64,000 nt of DNA, from assembly GCF_026210795.1 (NCBI RefSeq), contig NC_089438.1, forward strand, positions 4,361,501 to 4,425,500. The letters run 5' to 3'. Both the position numbers and the translations under genes were made by a program. Below, piece by piece: positions 25,370 through 35,899 of the stretch. The notes under the pieces were generated by a model that saw only the letters and a program-made list of their open reading frames with translations, did no database searches and was not told where the DNA came from. Position 1 is the first letter of the stretch. The number at the start of each line of letters is the position of its first letter. This DNA comes from Rhizophagus irregularis (Eukaryota; Glomeromycota; Glomeromycetes; Glomerales; Glomeraceae).

Positions 25370-26095
25370 GAATTTTTTAATAGGGAAGGTTTTTTTTGAT
25401 AGATAATTTTGTTAGAAAAATTTTTTAACGGGGAGATTTTTTTTTTTGATAAAGTATTTCATTAAAGAATTATTTTTTAATAGGAGGGAGCTTTTTTTTA
25501 ATACTAGGTGAAAATATTTTTTGGTGGAGAATTTCGTTAGAGAATAGGAAAGATTTTTTTTGATAGATTATTTCGTTAGAAATTTTTTAACGAGGGAGGT
25601 TTTTTTTTGATATAAAATTTCGGTAAAGAATTTTTTTTCATAAAGAAAATAATTATTGTTTGTTATACTAATAGGAGGGAGGTTTTTTTTGATATAGTAA
25701 TTCTTTTGAGAATTTTTTTAATAAGTAAGAATCTTTTTTTAATAGGGAAAATGTTTTTTGATGGAGGATTTCTATTAGAAATTTTTCTTTAATAGGGGAT
25801 ATTTTTTTTTTTTGATAAGAATTTCATTGGAAAATTTTTCTTTAATAGAGGAGTTTCTTTTGACAATTTTGTTGGTTGAAAGTTTTTTTTATAAGTGAGT
25901 CTTTTTTTGATGGAGAATTCGTTTAAAAGTCCTTTAATAGAAAATTTTATTGAAAATAACTTTTTTAAATAAGAGTATTGAGGATTTTGGCTTGAAATTT
26001 TTTTTTTAATAAAGAATTTCGTTAAAAATTTTTTTTTTATAAAATTTATTGGAAAATTTTTCATTAATGTAATTTTTTTTTTTAAACTGTAACGC
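25370..26095. repeat. T-rich minisatellite, about 50-bp unit, over ten degenerate copies
   Basis: Irregular tandem copies of a unit like TTTTTTTGATAGA-AATTTCGTTAGAAAATTTTTTAATAGGGAGG, varying from about 40 to 80 bp. Read on the minus strand it gives a lysine-rich repeat peptide (SIKFSIK and LKKNFPMKF words) that is open for about 100 codons at 25789-26097. That frame is probably a by-product of the repeat, although a low-complexity basic protein cannot be excluded. Confidence 0.7.
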
Positions 26096-27540
26096 ATCTC
26101 TTTATTAGGATATATTTAAAAAGATCCTGTAAACAAGATACTTAGAGTGGTTCATGCAACACGAAACCCCCCTATAACAGAGTAATCGATCCTAATAAAA
26201 TAAATACAAATAATAAAAAAATACCTACATAAAATTCTAGTCTAAGAAAAGCTAATTTAAAAGAACATCTAGTTGATCTAATTGAGAATTCTACACTCTA
26301 CTTTAGTATACAACCCAATCATTCCCTCTCACCCTTCTAAAACTAAAATTAAAGAAGTAACAAGAATCTATACCAAACAATTCAGAATTCCATCTATAAT
26401 TTAACGTTGGAACATTTTATACGTGATAAATCACGTGATATTGACAAGAACAGAACCTCGAATTCTTCTTCCTCACCAAATCCTCGTCATGTCATTACTG
26501 CGGATGTGGCTGATAAATTTGCTGCCGAATTATATTGAGTCATACCCTAGGGCCGCTGCTGGGATACTGTAAGTACTATATAGGAAGGAGTTTGAGTAAA
26601 AGTAATGTTCTTTTAATACATTTTTTTTATTTTGTTTTTTCAGGTCATTAGATTCTTGGAAAGTGGAAACTTGGACGAACCTGAACTTAGATCTAATTAA
26701 TATAAGGGAAGTTGGGCTCTTAAATTGAGGGTTTTCATTTGTATCAAAGAAATATATTAATATTTCTTTTTTGTATATTTTTGTAAGAACAGCTTTTTTC
26801 TTAAGACTACTTCAAATATCTTATAGATACATTGGTATGCATGGTATTTTTATTTTAAGAAAGATTTTTGGAAGGGAATGGATTTTTCATATTTGTATTT
26901 TACTTTATTTGTATTTTATTTAATAAAGTACTAGTAAATAATAGTAATTTAAGCAGTAAATTCAGTGACTAAATCATTATAAATTTGTGACTAAACCATG
27001 TAAATTCAGTAACCAAATCAGTGTAAATTCTGTGATAAAATCGTGCAAATGATACGTTTTTGTGATACGGAATTGTGCATTTTTCCGTATTCCCTCATGA
27101 TATGTTATTTAAAAAACGTATCCAGTTTTTTTTATCTGACGTGCTTATGACTCCGCTGTGGGACTCGATAGGTCCAATCGACCAAGACATTAGAAAATTT
27201 TCTCAAACTCTAACGGAAAGTTTTACCTTGGTCAATTTCCTAGGCCCTATAAAAAAATTGGATACGTTTTTTATAAAGTTTTTATACGATTTTTTTTAGG
27301 GCTCAGCTTCCAGTCTCGTATGGCTCCCATTTATTTTTTTTAATGATCCCGTGATAGTATGTTCTGCCGTAATGATCAGCCAGATACAATTTATTTTAAT
27401 TTTGATCCATGTGATATTGCCCACGTACTATAATATTTATAATATTATTATTTCCCATTAAACATTGGGAGAGTGGTGGTCAGTTTCACAATGATGAGAT
27501 TATGGCGATAAGTCATTAATTGACTAATTGCACACGAAGT
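26096..27540. other. Intergenic with a possible spliced relic
   Basis: At 26455-26725 a more GC-rich stretch shows a donor-like ACTGTAAGTAC near 26568 and an acceptor TTTTTTCAG near 26642, joining short coding-like segments (DVADKFAAEL and SLDSWKVETW) broken by stops. It may be a decayed gene of unknown type. At about 27168-27250 there is an imperfect inverted repeat (GATAGGTCCAATCGACCAAG against CCTTGGTCAATTTCCTAGGC). Nothing else supported. Confidence 0.35.
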
Positions 27541-27559
27541 GTCACTATCCAATATTAAT

Positions 27560-27749
27560 ATATCGAACTTCCAGTCATAAATTGTCAAAACAGATTTATT
27601 ATTAGTCATATATAACACGCTTGATACTATATAAATATCACAATATTCTATTTCGCATAATTTTTATAATTTTATTTCATAATTTTTTTTCATTCTTTAT
27701 ATTGAAACGGCTTTATCTTTTAAAAGTATTATCTCTTATTGCTAAACAG
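27560..27749 (+). promoter_or_regulatory. Putative core promoter of the coiled-coil gene
   Basis: TATATAAAT at 27628-27636 lies about 120 bp upstream of the ATG. The same region is preserved at 31560-31735 with TATAAAT at 31632-31638, next to a copy that has lost its coding part. The shared blocks are TATCGAACTTCCAGTCATA and ACAGATTTATTA. The TATA position relative to the true transcription start is unknown. Confidence 0.4.
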
Positions 27750-28526
27750 ATGGATAATTTTCGAGAAGTATTAAATTTTGAAGAGAAATGTGTTGTATTG
27801 GACAATCAAATCGAATCTCAGAAGTGGATAAGTGAAGATTTTCTGGTGGACATGTCAAACAATATTAATGATCAACAGATAATGAGTGATAACATAACAA
27901 ATACTTACGAGATGGTAGAAGAACAAACACTCACGAAAGAAACTGTATCCCATATTAATAATGATCAACAGATAAACGAATTTGTATCAAACGTAGGAAA
28001 AATGAGAGTTAGCATAACAAAAACTTATGAGATGTTGGAAGAACAAACAAGGCTCACGAAAAAAATTATATCCTTCGTAAATAAAGTAATAGATCAAAAT
28101 ACTCGCCTAAATAAGCTAGAAGAAGATATATTTCAAATATATCAAACAAATCCCCATCCCCTAGCCGACTATATGGGTTGGGTAAGAATATTCATCAATT
28201 TATTATCAACGCGATTCGGAAAGAAACAATGGGTTGATGCGGAGCATGCTATTGATTTTCTCGTGAGTGGCATTGGTTTAACGGATTATGAACGTAATTC
28301 AATTGAAAAACTGGGGGCTTTTTTACATGATCATATCGAAATGTCAACTGATGATTTTATATTATTACACAAATTAAAGTATCATAATTATGATTTATTC
28401 CACAAAAGTTATCAAACGTTAGAACAGACAAAAGCACAACTAAATGGTCCGCTATCAGAAGACATGAAGATATACAAAGTTCCGTTGCTAAAGGCTCTTA
28501 AAGCCATTAGTATTTGGCGCAAATAA
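27750..28526 (+). CDS. Coiled-coil protein of unknown function (only intact copy)
   Basis: Single exon, 258 aa, from ATG 27750 (MDNFREVLNFEEK) to TAA 28524-28526. The frame is open further upstream but without an ATG, so 27750 is the first usable start. Residues about 38-70 and 69-109 are an internal tandem duplication around DQQI...NTYEMVEEQTLTK and KTYEMLEEQTRLTK; the first repeat lacks about nine residues. The middle is heptad-like (NKVIDQNTRLNKLEEDIFQ). The C-terminal 90 residues (GLTDYERNSIEKL ... LLKALKAISIWRK) are the most conserved part among the three copies here. No signal peptide or membrane span. Family not recognised; function unknown. Confidence 0.7.
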   Translation: MDNFREVLNFEEKCVVLDNQIESQKWISEDFLVDMSNNINDQQIMSDNITNTYEMVEEQTLTKETVSHINNDQQINEFVSNVGKMRVSITKTYEMLEEQTRLTKKIISFVNKVIDQNTRLNKLEEDIFQIYQTNPHPLADYMGWVRIFINLLSTRFGKKQWVDAEHAIDFLVSGIGLTDYERNSIEKLGAFLHDHIEMSTDDFILLHKLKYHNYDLFHKSYQTLEQTKAQLNGPLSEDMKIYKVPLLKALKAISIWRK

Positions 28527-30215
28527 TTTTAAGAATTACTTTGACTTGCTTCTTGCTTGCTTGTACAAATAATTGTATTAAATAGAAGAATTTATTCTTT
28601 ATTGCTTCAATTTTTCAATACTTGTCTATTGTACACGTGTTAAAAACAGCGTAACAAGCAAATCAAAGAGAACATTACATATTGTTCAGTTCTTCCTGGC
28701 TCAAGCTAGATAAGCTTGGATCTTTCTTTTAAAATGAATGAAAATAACGTTATAACTAAGCCATCTTTTACTTATGAATTTAGAAGATGATCACTGACTG
28801 TTATGAAATATCATGGAACTTCCACTATGAATTTTTTAAAAATAAGCTGTTCGGAAAATCACGTTACAGCCAGAAGATTTAGGATATAAATTAGATAGCA
28901 TTATTACTCCTGATTTTTTTTTCTTATCATAAATTATTTAATCACTAAGACTTGATGAGATTTTCTTCAAATTTCTTAGTTTGTAATTTGAGTAATTTAC
29001 TTTTTTTTATTTTTTATTTGTTTTTCTCATTATAATATTATATTAGTAGCATAAACTGGGCAAATAAATTTTTATAAACTTTTAATTTTATATGAATAAA
29101 TGTTGATAATGTTAATTAAATGTTAATTGATTTTTTAGTCATTTTAGCCTAAAGGCAAGCGATTGATTTGGCTGACTCTTCACGAACGAATTAATGTATA
29201 AATCATTTAGTGGTTTCTCTTTATTAATTTAGGTCTATTTTATTTTCGGATAATGTTATTAAAATTTCCTTCTATTTTGGAGCATGATTGGGACTCGGAT
29301 AAGATTACAATAACTTCATTTTCAAGTTTCTTTTTTAATAGAATAGCATAAGTTTACGTATATTTACTATACGATTATCATTTATTTTGAGTTTAATATA
29401 TATTTATTATTAATTTACAATATGGTATGTTTAATGCAAACAATAATGAATTTATTACAAATTTGTCACAAGGATACTTTCTATTATTTAAATCATTTAT
29501 ACGGTTACTTTATATCATTTATATGAATTTACTGTACATTTCTATATTAAATACATATTGTTATGTTTAATTTAATCATATACGCCTACTATGTTAAATG
29601 GGCTATTATAGTCCCGATTTCGTTTTCAGCAAAGTTTATATTAGTATGTGGCTTAATATGTAGTGCTTATATATATATATATATATATAATACCTTTTAC
29701 TTTATTATTCTACCTATTCTATTATCTTTTAATTCAAACAATTCAATATTCTTGATCAAAAACTCGTATTTCTGGCTTTTGAAGGTGGTTATATTCTATT
29801 AACTTCTCCAATCATTATTTATTTTTTTACGCCTACATCGTTGAGAAATGTAGCATTTGTATATCTTCTTGATGATTTTCAATAAAGAGAGAAATTAAAA
29901 AAAAAATATTTTAAAATATTGATGCAATAATTTATTTAATGATAAGCTCTTTTTTTTCCACTCATAGTGTTGACGGGTCGGGTTGGGGTCGCATGATTAC
30001 CCGTAACTTTGCTCCGATCCATATAAATCCGGAGTAGCTCTGCTGTGTACAGTACTCTTGTGAGACAAAATAGATGATCGGTCTGTGCAACAGGAATTTC
30101 TCACATATAGTACCACTTGGTATTTTTTTTCCGCAAATAAAATTTTTTCACTCTTGTCCTTACGTACGTTGGTTTAGCCAATAAAATTTCAAAAAAAATT
30201 CTATATAAACCGAAA
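28527..30215. repeat. Composite of duplicated segments: coiled-coil 3' flank, kinase 3' flank, orphan kinase promoter
   Basis: 28527-28864 matches the coiled-coil gene 3' flank. At about 28865 it switches to sequence like 23325-23540 (last kinase exon and 3' flank), then to the spacer (29080-29640) and promoter (29640-29957) normally found before kinases. At about 29957 the promoter copy stops, after the shared AATGATAAGCTCTTTTTT, and unrelated GC-richer sequence leading into the Crinkler pseudogene begins. A (TA)n tract at 29671-29690 is inside the promoter copy. No kinase coding sequence follows. Confidence 0.7.
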
Positions 30216-31422
30216 ATGTCTATCACGTTACCCTGTATCGTCAAAGGAAACACGACTGCAAATGCTTTCGTTGTCGATATGTATAGGGAAAAATTGGTTA
30301 GCCACCTCAAGGAGCTATAAAAGCAAAAAGCAAAATGACTTTTGGTGTGGACGCAGACAAGCTCAAGTTATGGAAGGTGGAAATTCCTAGCGATCGTGCC
30401 GATCTCTTAAGCAGTATCTCTCACTCAAAAATAACGAGGTGCTCATTACCATAAGAAAAATTTTGAATTACTTCCCTGACCCACCTGCTGAAGAGTATAT
30501 TAATGTCAAATTGAACCACCCGTGTCGAACGCCACTTCGATCCGTGAACAGGAATTACTTAACCGAATCGCGAGTCACTTAATAAGTCTGTCCGTAGTAC
30601 GTATTTTTTCCTTACCTGAGGTAAACGAAATTATTAGGTTATGGAATTTCTACTAACTCGGTTGTTGCTTTACAGCATTCGACGTTGTCGTTAACGCTTC
30701 AAGTGGACAGTGAATATCGAGCATGCGACCCTCAATGGCCTCAAAGAACACATACGTAGAGTGAAACGATCAGTGCCTTCGTGATATGCTCCACATTTTC
30801 ATATCAAAGAACAATCTCAAGTTTACCGTGTTCATTGAAACGCTCCCAAAACCATTTTAAGATTGGTCGTTCCCGAAGGTGTGTCAGCTTCATGGATCAG
30901 ACGATCCCTCATTATCTGTGTTCCCACCTTTCACTTGCGAGTATAAAGAACTGGAAGAGGATTCTTCCAAGGCAATACTTAAACACAGCTGAGCTGAACG
31001 CCCGTCTCAAGTCGATTCCGATCAATGGAGACGTAGCAGCGAAATCGCAATATGTGTGCTCCTACCTTGTCGCCGTGGTGAATTTGTATGAAAAGAAGTT
31101 TGAGTGAGCTTCGACCAGAAAAAACATCACGGGACCCAATAGACACGGACCAGTCGATTTCGCAATTGATTTACTCCAAACAGCAAAAACAGTTGGCGTG
31201 ACAGAGGTAAAGGACGAAAATTTTTACAAGAGTATTGCTCAGAATGCCGTACAACTCGAGTCCGCTTTATTAAACCATAAGCGTAAGGTAAACGAGATGG
31301 TGTGTTTATGGGTAAGGTATTTAGAATTGTCACAGATGCGGAAAGTGGTACTTTATAGAATGCTCACTCGACGATCAAGACAGACTGAATTCAAACTATC
31401 AAAGCCGATAGTTGTCGTGTAG
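30216..31422 (+). pseudogene. Crinkler (CRN)-like effector pseudogene
   Basis: The N-terminal part from ATG 30216 reads as a CRN ubiquitin-like header (MSITLPCIVKGNTTANAF) and meets TAA at 30318-30320. The next frame gives VDADKLKLWKVEIP, a hallmark of this family, followed by a further shift before YFPDPPAEEY. The distal part contains GPVDFAIDLLQTAKTVGV and FYKSIAQNAVQLESALL, which resemble the conserved C-terminal regions of CRN proteins, and it ends near TAG 31420-31422. At least three frame changes and several stops are present. Base composition is clearly more GC-rich than its neighbours. CRNs are secreted or intracellular effectors in oomycetes and mycorrhizal fungi; this copy is broken. 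Confidence 0.8.
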
Positions 31423-31559
31423 AACAATGAGAACATGGGAGGTATGGTTGAAAGGGTTCTAGGTCATATTGCTTAGTAACAAAAATAAGTGTACAGCGCA
31501 AACTATCACAAAATGTTAATGGACAGATAGTATCATTCTGTATATAGCGTGTCTTGAAA

Positions 31560-32190
31560 CTATATATCGAACTTCCAGTCATAGTCGTCAAACAGATTTA
31601 TTACTAGTCACACATAACACACTTGAAACTGTATAAATATCTCATACTTCACAATATTCTATTTCCATACACCTTTCATATTTTTTCTCATTCTTTGCGT
31701 TGAAACAGCTTTATCTTTTAGTTGTATTAGACTATCAGAAGGTTTTGCGAAAATTTTTTTTTCTCTGCGCAGTTTAATAGTAGGAAATGTTAAAACTTTC
31801 GCTAATATAGGAAATTAAACACTATAGACATCTCCGTGGAATACTGTGAATTATTAGTAAATTGGGTAAAAAAAATTTCTTTAAAAAAATACAAAGTGAA
31901 AAAAAAAAAAGATTGAGGAAAAGTGAAAGACATGTTAAACAAGACCGGATCACCGGAACTACCAGCTACTGTAAGCAGTACGAATTACAAAAACGAAACA
32001 CGCTATACTAAAACTTGTTATGAAATATCAGGGGAATGAACTTTTTAAAATTAAGCTGTTCTGAAAATCACGTTACATTCTATTCACTCCGATCTTTGTA
32101 ATTTATTTTTGAACTTAAAAATTATATAGTGTATCACAAAACCAATTTATTATATTGTGAATTTCTAATTAAATATTATGATGTTATTCT
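31560..32190 (+). pseudogene. Remnant of a third coiled-coil gene copy (flanks only)
   Basis: 31560-31735 matches the promoter region of the intact gene (TATCGAACTTCCAGTCATA, TATAAAT, AGCTTTATCTTTTA). 32008-32190 matches the 3' flank (AAGCTGTTCTGAAAATCACG, CATTCTATTCACTCCGATCT, GTGAATTTCTAATTAAATA). Between them, about 270 bp of unrelated AT-rich sequence replaces the entire coding region. Within the 3' flank a segment of about 55 bp is inverted relative to 24817-24875. Confidence 0.65.
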
Positions 32191-33129
32191 TTTTTCATAT
32201 TATTATGGAATTATGAATAATGATGTACAGACATTATGTTGGAAAACGCCTAGGCGTCATGTCGTATATGTAGGAGATATTCTCTAATGTTTAGACATTT
32301 AATATGTTGATCACGTAAAGATCGATTTTTATATACCCGCTTTTAATTACAAATATCATGTGATTATTAAAAGAAAATAATAAAATTGATCCAGAAAATT
32401 ATTAAATTTATTAGAAATGATTATAAAAAATTAAAAATTCAGCCAGAAAATCAGTAAATTTACTACAAATAAAAACTCACTATATGGTAATTATAGTAAT
32501 TATGATCTAGACAACATTCCAGTTGATGGCTTTGAAATCATGTCAAATGATGTCTAAACATCAACTTCGATGATACATCAATGATATCCGGACATCAACC
32601 ATTTATTTGCGATAATCAATAACATATAAAAATGAATCAAAATGATCGTTAATATGAACAGATTGTTACAAATTGATATATTATATATCTTTCACGCCGC
32701 ATCTTTGGTGATATAACGCTCTCACTAACCAAACACATTTATTTTACATTCAAAAGTAAAGGAGGGTTTAAAATTAATAAATTAATTTATACAATATTCG
32801 CTTATCTGTATGTTTTGAATATTTAATTTATTTATCAATTATTTTTTAAATAATTACTTTATAATAAAATATTCTCTATTTCATGTAAAATTTATAAGAA
32901 TTCTTTTTTTTTCTTATTTTTAGGGTTTAATGAATAACAATAGGTATAATGCGTGATAATGTTCATCATTATAATGTTTAGATGAACTTTTTTTTAATAC
33001 AAAAAAAAAAGAATGGAAAGAAATTAAAAAAAAATCTACAACTAGAAATAAAATAAATAAATGAAAAATTTAATGATTTTTTTTTAAATAAATGTATGAA
33101 GTGTTCCAAGATATAAAAGAACGAAAAGT
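32191..33129. repeat. AT-rich spacer and kinase 3'-flank repeat
   Basis: 32640-33129 resembles the downstream flanks of kinases 53912 (56500-56720) and 60421 (63340-63720), sharing GCCGCATCT, CGCTCTCACTAAC and GGGTTTAAAATTAA. No kinase precedes it here. The palindrome CGCCTAGGCG is at about 32248. No gene seen. Confidence 0.55.
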
Positions 33130-33430
33130 AATAAATTAGTGCGTTATTATGTACTTCTTTCACTACTACTATTACTATTACTATTATTATTTATACTTCC
33201 AACATTACTATTTTCACTAGACTGTTCATTTTTTTCTTAATACTTTTCAACATTTTTAAACTAACTGTTTTAGTTAAAATCCATCAACACCACTTCTTGA
33301 GAAAATGGTTGAAACATACTTATTGATAAAAATGATGGTGGTATGCCACATCCTGTATTAGTTATCGTTATTAATGTGTGGATTTTATTTGATGTTAATT
33401 GTCGTATTTTGTACTCCTGCAATCCTTATA
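33130..33430 (-). pseudogene. Histidine kinase HATPase-domain fragment (decayed)
   Basis: The minus strand reads TNTGCGIPPSFLSISMFQ followed by PFSQE. This matches the ATP-binding DxGxGIP...F-x-PFSQ region of histidine kinase HATPase_c domains, with the first Asp replaced by Asn. After VLMDFN the frame stops, and a Ser/Asn-rich tail follows (SENSNVGS, NNNSNSNSSSERST) ending in TAA near 33150. It lies in correct order and orientation downstream of the HisKA-like fragment at 34880-35880, so both probably come from one hybrid histidine kinase gene. Copies of this piece recur at 58186-58268 and 63710-64000. Confidence 0.55.
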
Positions 33431-33519
33431 TTGATTACTTCAATGATGAAGATCACGAAATTAAGACATCCTTTTTTAAATTAAAAATCTTTTAAAGAGC
33501 TATCAACGTATAGTGTTCT

Positions 33520-34185
33520 ATATAAGAGGAAAGTAAATGAAATTATTAATGACATTTGTCCTAGATGTAATTAAAGATATTGAAGATTGGGACCATGTTT
33601 GGGTATGCGAAGCCAACGAATTTGAAGTTGAAGAAATCATAAGAAACTCTATTCATGAATTCAAGTAAAATTACAAGAAATTTATATTTTGAAAGAAATT
33701 ATGTTGAATTTTATTAAAGTGATGGATCAAAAATCACATGTTCTAATAGGAAAGAAAAGGGTTTAAGAACTATTTACAACGATAATTTTAACAAAATTAC
33801 AAATAAGAAAGAGCATAATTTAGATTTAAAAAATTTATGGAATTTTTGTTACGATAAAGTAAGATCAAAGGTGTGGTTAAAAAGGTGTGAATTTGTTGCT
33901 GAATTAGAAAAGGAACGGGGTTTGGAGAAAAGGGATTTAAGAAAAAGAAAAGAAATACCAACGAAAGACAAGGACGATGATACGGAATCAGATAATAAAT
34001 ATAAAAAAGGGAAAAAACAGAGAAAAATTTAAAAAATAAAAAAAATGGAAAAAATGAAAAAAATGATGATAATAAACACATTAATAAAAAACTTAAATTA
34101 GTAACGAAAGATCGAATGATAGGTAGAATTACAGAAGGAATATCAATCAAAAAAGATTGGCATGCTATAGTTAAATTAGTTTAGT
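33520..34185 (+). pseudogene. Retroelement-like C-terminal fragment with zinc-knuckle residues
   Basis: Plus-strand broken frames read NDICPRCN, then EDWDHVWVCEANEFEVEEII, then VLIGKKRV, then a longer frame NLWNFCYDKVRSKVWLKRC followed by EFVAELEKERGLEKRDLRKRKE. This layout (CPRC...HVWVC, W-x-RC, ExxRGLxxxDLRxKR) resembles the C-terminal part of LINE-type reverse transcriptase ORFs common in Rhizophagus, judged from memory of family features. Stops and frame changes show it is dead. It sits between two histidine-kinase fragments of opposite strand, consistent with insertion into that gene. Confidence 0.5.
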
Positions 34186-34879
34186 TTTTAGAATAGATTA
34201 TATAATTTTTGTATTAGTTATTGTTTAGACTAGATTGAACTTAGTTATAGAGGATATTATATATTTTATAATATTTTCTAGGTGGTTTAAAAAAATGTAA
34301 TCAAAATTAATTTGTTGCTTAATTAATAAACGCGTTACTATTTTTTTTGTTGAAAAAAAAAATAAGACATCCTTTTTTCGTAATTTCATAGAATTCCTAT
34401 TAATAAAAAAAGACAAAATATATTAATAAATTCGAATAATGTTTAATTAAGACCGTTCCAATTTAACTATTTGCTTAAACGTTTAAAAAAAAACAAAAAA
34501 TTGATGATGATGATGTCATAAGTGAAAAGCGGATGACTTATATCGTATAACTACACGAATACCAATGAGATTCTTACTCAATACTACCTATCCTGGTAAT
34601 TCCGGTATTGTTCGTTAAGAATCGTCAAGGTAAACAACTACGGGTTGTGTCAATCCATTATATATGTTATTGTTACACATTTCGATATGCTCTAATTTTT
34701 CGTGTAATTCGGATAAAATCCAGAATTATACTGCGGCACAATCCTATCCTCAATAACTGATAAACTACGGTTGAGACAAATTCAAAAAAAAACAATAAAT
34801 TTACCCGATAATCTAAAATCTAAATAATAAAATTATAAATCAGTTTAACGAGATTTTTTTTTCTTTTAAGAAGTAATGT

Positions 34880-35880
34880 TTTATTTTTATAACTTCCATT
34901 TATTAATGATTGTTTTAATGCACCATCTTTGGCCATAACCCACCAAAAAGCATCTCTTGGTTCAACGTCAATCATATCATCAGCTTTTAGTGATGAGATT
35001 TATTAGAATGTAATAAATCATAAACACGTTTTTCCTTGCTTTCCACCATTTTATTAGGGACACTCTTTTAGGTTTACATTGTCACGGACTCCTTGTGTTA
35101 CATAGCAGTATAATTATTATTATTCTCCATTAATAAATTTTCATCATCATTGGTTTTATTCTCAGAATTAGTTATTTACATATATAGCGCTAACTACCCA
35201 CGAAACAAACTTCAGATACTTATTAATTTAACTAAATCAATTAGTTCCTAATTATTTTATTAATATTTATTACCATTGTCTTTTTCACCTAATTTCTTTT
35301 TTTTTTTTGATTGATTTGATCTTCAACGTAATCTTGTTCTTCACTTTCTAATTTCGCAAAATCTAATACACAATTAATAATACTCATTAAATAAGCTCCA
35401 CAATCTTGTATAGTTTTAACCAATTCAGTTTGAGCTTCCTTTCTTCCACAACTAGCTAAAATACTATGAATCATCGGAAAATGGGGTTAGTAATGGAGGT
35501 AAAGAATTTTGATAAATACAACCTTGTGAATGAGCTTGCATTAAATAAGTGAAATAAGAAGTGATTATAGAAGCTTTTAAAGTTTCAGGAGATAATTCAA
35601 TTTCGCCGCCAGAAGCGAGAGATCTTAAATGATTTGATGGTACATCAGGAGGCTTGGAAAAGCATTTAAAAAGAAATTACTTGAAGTACGAGAAGTTATG
35701 GGTAATGGACGAAATAAAGGCCAGGCATCACTAATAAATAAACTGAATCCACATCTAACATTAATTTCATTGCTTAAAACATTATTTCATTGTAGGAACA
35801 TCGATAATAGATTTTGTTTTCAAAATAATACGTAGATCATTCCTTTTTGGATAATGCCAGGTGGCATTGCGCAATTCTGG
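34880..35880 (-). pseudogene. Hybrid histidine kinase relic (HisKA region and flanks)
   Basis: Minus-strand pieces in order: PLFRPLPITSRTSSNFFLNA, then NHLRSLASGGEIELSPETLK and YFTYLMQAHSQGCIYQN, then a stop, then IHSILASCGRKEAQTELVKT and GAYLMSIINCVLDFAKLESE (35474-35289). The last matches the HisKA dimerisation helices of fungal hybrid histidine kinases, with the usual HELRTPLHGI box eroded so that the phospho-accepting His context is not intact. Further downstream ADDMIDVEPRDAFWWVMAKD (about 34960) is also open. Stops and frame changes between pieces make it a pseudogene. The normal role would be in two-component phosphorelay signalling. Confidence 0.6.
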
Positions 35881-35899
35881 CCTTGAAGATGCGTAGAGC

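Noticed and set aside
27621-27749. N-terminal extension of the coiled-coil protein (hydrophobic, start-like TTG at 27621)
   Set aside because: No ATG in the extension, it overlaps the TATA-like promoter, and the hydrophobicity reflects T-rich DNA.
30101-31591. Minus-strand frames across the Crinkler region
   Set aside because: They are opposite-strand shadows; the plus strand carries the recognisable CRN motifs.
33797-34150. Minus-strand Phe/Ser-rich frame of 117 codons
   Set aside because: Antisense of the Lys/Arg/Glu-rich retroelement-like fragment on the plus strand.
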